Positions 6,139-8,094 of a stretch of 8,094 nt of DNA are shown one piece after another. The translations under genes were made by a program, and so were the position numbers. Source of the stretch: an uncultured Eubacteriales bacterium (lineage in GTDB: Bacteria; Bacillota; Clostridia; Oscillospirales; CAG-272); NCBI GenBank assembly GCA_958352145.1, contig CATWNM010000052.1:1-8094 (forward strand), in the 5' to 3' direction. Below the pieces are notes generated by a model. The model was not told where the DNA came from. It was given only the letters and a program-made list of their open reading frames with translations, and made no database searches. Numbering within the stretch: position 1 is the first letter of the stretch; each line of letters starts with the position of its first letter.

Positions 6139-7397
6139 TATCCGTTCTCCTTTAAATCCATGATTTCATCCGCAGTCGCGCGCACGGCGCCGTCCCGCAG
6201 ACGGATAAAGACCGGCGCCCCGACAGACGCCTCCTTTACCGGAGAAAGCACTTTACCGTTTTCGAGCGTCGTCACCGAATAGCCGCGCGTTAAAATTCCA
6301 AGCGGGCTGAGCGCCTCCAGCTTTGCCGTATTTTGAGCCAAGCGGTGACGGGTACCTGTAAGCGCGCCGCTTGCGGCGCCATCCAGACGACGGCCAAGCA
6401 GCAGAAGCTGCATTTTACGGTCTTCAAACATGCGCTCCGGGTGCGCAAAAATGCCCTGCTTTGCGTAAAAGTCGAGCACCTGACGGCCATGCGCCGTCTG
6501 CCGGCCAACCAAAAGCGACATCCTGCCGATAATGTTGCCGATCTTGTGCATAAGTTCATGCGTCTCGGGCACGGCCAATTCCGCAGCGGCGGAAGGCGTC
6601 GGCGCGCGGCGGTCCGCAACAAAATCACAAATGGTAAAATCGGTTTCGTGCCCTACCGCTGAAATGACCGGAATCTTCGAGCCGACAATCACTCTGGCAA
6701 GCGCTTCGTCATTGAAAGCCCAAAGATCTTCAATAGAGCCGCCCCCCCGCCCGATGATGATCACATCGGCGCTCTGCGTGCGGTTGAAATATTCCATTCC
6801 CGCAATTAGAGAAGGAACCGCCTCAGCGCCCTGAACCAGCGCAGGATATAGAAAAATCCGCGCATAAGGGAACCTGCGTCCCAAAATATTCACGATATCC
6901 CGAATCGCCGCGCCGGTCGGCGAGGTAATCACCCCCACCCGCGTCGGAATTTTCGGAAGCGGACGTTTCCGCGATTCGTCAAACAGCCCTTCGGCCGCCA
7001 ACTTTTTTTTCAGTTGTTCAAACGCAAAATACAGTGCGCCGACACCGTCGGGCTGCATACCGTCGCAATACAGTTGATACTGCCCGTCCCGCGGGAACAC
7101 CGAAACCCGGCCGCGCGCCAAAATCTTCATGCCGTTTTCAGGAACAAAAGCAAGCTTAGAAGCGGAAGAACGAAACATGACCGCCCGGATCAACGCTTTT
7201 TCGTCTTTGATCGTAAAATAAAAATGACCGGTTTTATAGTGATTGGTAAAATTGGAAATTTCCCCTTTGACAAGAACGCGGGAAAGAAAAGCGTCCGCGT
7301 CCATCTGCGCCCGAATATACTCGTTCAACTGCGTGACCGTAACCGCGCCGCCGGCCGGCGCCGGCGAAAAAGCAACCGAACCGTCAAACGTATCCAT
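6138..7397 (-). CDS. xseA: Exodeoxyribonuclease VII large subunit
   Basis: Catalytic subunit of exonuclease VII, a bidirectional single-strand DNA exonuclease. The product is 419 aa, within the usual 400-460. An N-terminal OB-fold domain (about 19-115) opens with VTVTQLNEYIRAQMD and contains VKGEISNF (43-50) and GHFYFTIKD (57-65). The catalytic domain has RVGVITSPTGAAIRDI (153-168), IIIGRGGGSIEDLWAFND (213-230), AVGHETDFTICDFVADRRAPTP (from 247) and SAAAELA. A helical region follows, then the ILTRGYSV motif (368-375). The ATG at 7395-7397 has AAGGGGGT (7405-7412) 7 nt upstream and lies 5 nt after the preceding stop. About 18 residues before the conserved core look unstructured. The gene contains an A8 run (Lys130-Lys132) and a G7 run (Gly219-Gly220 region). 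Confidence 0.96.
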   Translation of the reverse strand: MDTFDGSVAFSPAPAGGAVTVTQLNEYIRAQMDADAFLSRVLVKGEISNFTNHYKTGHFYFTIKDEKALIRAVMFRSSASKLAFVPENGMKILARGRVSVFPRDGQYQLYCDGMQPDGVGALYFAFEQLKKKLAAEGLFDESRKRPLPKIPTRVGVITSPTGAAIRDIVNILGRRFPYARIFLYPALVQGAEAVPSLIAGMEYFNRTQSADVIIIGRGGGSIEDLWAFNDEALARVIVGSKIPVISAVGHETDFTICDFVADRRAPTPSAAAELAVPETHELMHKIGNIIGRMSLLVGRQTAHGRQVLDFYAKQGIFAHPERMFEDRKMQLLLLGRRLDGAASGALTGTRHRLAQNTAKLEALSPLGILTRGYSVTTLENGKVLSPVKEASVGAPVFIRLRDGAVRATADEIMDLKENG

Positions 7398-7402
7398 TGC
7401 GC

Positions 7403-8094
7403 CTACCCCCTTTGCTGATATGCGCGCCGGGCAAGCTCCGCAATACCGACAGCATTATCTGCAGCGAGCGACGGCTCGGCAAAATACACGCCGCCAAGCG
7501 GTGCGAGCATCGCGCGCAGTCGCTGATTGCTCATCACGCCGCCCCCGAAAAGAATCGGCAGCGCGCCGAAACTTTTCCGAGCCGCAAGCGCCATTTCAAA
7601 AAGCGTCCGGCCAATAAAATCCAGCACAAACGCGCTGGTCATTTCTCTGCTTCCACTTTCATGATACAGTTTTTGCGACAAATTTTGAAGTCCGGAAAAA
7701 TTGCAACGCATCCCATCCACGCTGATTTTCGCATGCGGCAGCATTCCGGAAAATCCGCTTGCGGCGATTTCCATCATGCGGCCGCTGGGAAACGGCATGC
7801 CCATCATCACGCCCGCGCGATCAATCGCCTGCCCGGCGCTAAGATCCATGGTTCCCCCGACGATCTCCGTTTTAAAGCCAAGGGACGCGGGCGCGCATCG
7901 CAAAACCTCGGTTGTCCCGCCCGAAACATGGAACGCAAGAAACGTACGCTCCGCGATCTTCCATATATCCCCGGAAAGCAATGCCGCCGCGATATGACCA
8001 CACTGATGCGAGAACGAATATACAGGCGCGCCGCAAGCTGCGGCAAAAGCATGCGCGGCAGTTTCTCCGCACAAAAAGCAGGGCATATACGACT
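7403..8094 (-). CDS. Kae1/TsaD-superfamily protein (M22 glycoprotease-like paralog), 5' end outside the window
   Basis: ASKHA-fold protein related to TsaD/Kae1, the enzyme that places the threonylcarbamoyl group on tRNA A37. The 230 codons here correspond to the later two thirds of the family; the frame is open at 8094. HQCGH (7994-8008) matches the two metal-binding His of HMEGH, and the Asp of ADNAVG (codon 7457-7459) matches the third ligand. VSGGTTEVL, DLSAGQAIDRAG, CNFSGLQN and GGGVMSNQRLRAM match family blocks in order. It departs from canonical TsaD: SGGTT in place of SGGHT, and AGQAIDR in place of AGEAFDK. This fits a second, divergent Kae1-like copy rather than TsaD itself, so I give no gene symbol. 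Its stop is 5 nt from the xseA start, and it is probably in the same operon. Substrate unknown. Confidence 0.8.
   Translation of the reverse strand, partial: SYMPCFLCGETAAHAFAAACGAPVYSFSHQCGHIAAALLSGDIWKIAERTFLAFHVSGGTTEVLRCAPASLGFKTEIVGGTMDLSAGQAIDRAGVMMGMPFPSGRMMEIAASGFSGMLPHAKISVDGMRCNFSGLQNLSQKLYHESGSREMTSAFVLDFIGRTLFEMALAARKSFGALPILFGGGVMSNQRLRAMLAPLGGVYFAEPSLAADNAVGIAELARRAYQQRG
7405..7412 (-). promoter_or_regulatory. Ribosome binding site of xseA
   Basis: AAGGGGGT on the minus strand lies 7 nt before the xseA ATG and overlaps the stop codon of the upstream gene, suggesting that the two are translated from one message. Confidence 0.6.

Noticed and set aside
7403..8094. Calling the upstream gene canonical tsaD
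   Set aside because: The SGGTT and AGQAIDR changes and the general divergence fit a paralog better, and the missing N-terminal part prevents a firm call.

Overview
The window is a compact run of nine genes, all on the minus strand, so transcription runs from high to low coordinates. Gene content and order (xseA, xseB, ispA, tlyA, nadK, argR, recN) match a conserved gene string of Firmicutes, and the proteins resemble clostridial versions. The tyrosyl-tRNA synthetase is of the kind with GGDDQWSNM and KMGKT motifs. Together with a moderately GC-rich base composition, this suggests a Clostridia-class anaerobe, possibly a gut lineage. The taxon is inferred from protein character and gene order only.

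Layout in transcription order: a 3' part of a Kae1/TsaD-superfamily paralog (entering at 8094), xseA and xseB (exodeoxyribonuclease VII), ispA (short-chain prenyl diphosphate synthase), tlyA (S4-domain 2'-O-methyltransferase family), nadK (NAD kinase), argR (arginine repressor), recN (DNA repair ATPase) and tyrS (leaving at position 1, lacking its last few dozen codons). Junctions are tight: a 5-nt gap, three 1-nt stop/start overlaps (TAATG, TAATG, TGATG), then gaps of 16, 15, 22 and 39 nt. No terminator-like hairpin is visible at any junction, so a single operon is likely, perhaps with an extra weak promoter just before tyrS. No non-coding stretch exceeds 39 nt. I see no mobile element, CRISPR array, RNA gene or repeat family.

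The genes span DNA repair (XseAB, RecN), isoprenoid chain elongation (IspA), RNA modification (TlyA, and possibly the TsaD-like protein), NADP supply (NadK), arginine-responsive regulation (ArgR) and tyrosine charging (TyrS). I found no undescribed multi-gene system. The points that deserve a second look are these: dxs, which usually sits between ispA and tlyA, is cleanly absent; TyrS has Thr where the first His of its HIGH motif is expected; tyrS has no room for a T-box leader; the upstream gene is a divergent TsaD paralog that keeps its metal ligands; and the argR GTG start is overlapped by an out-of-frame ATG-TGA.
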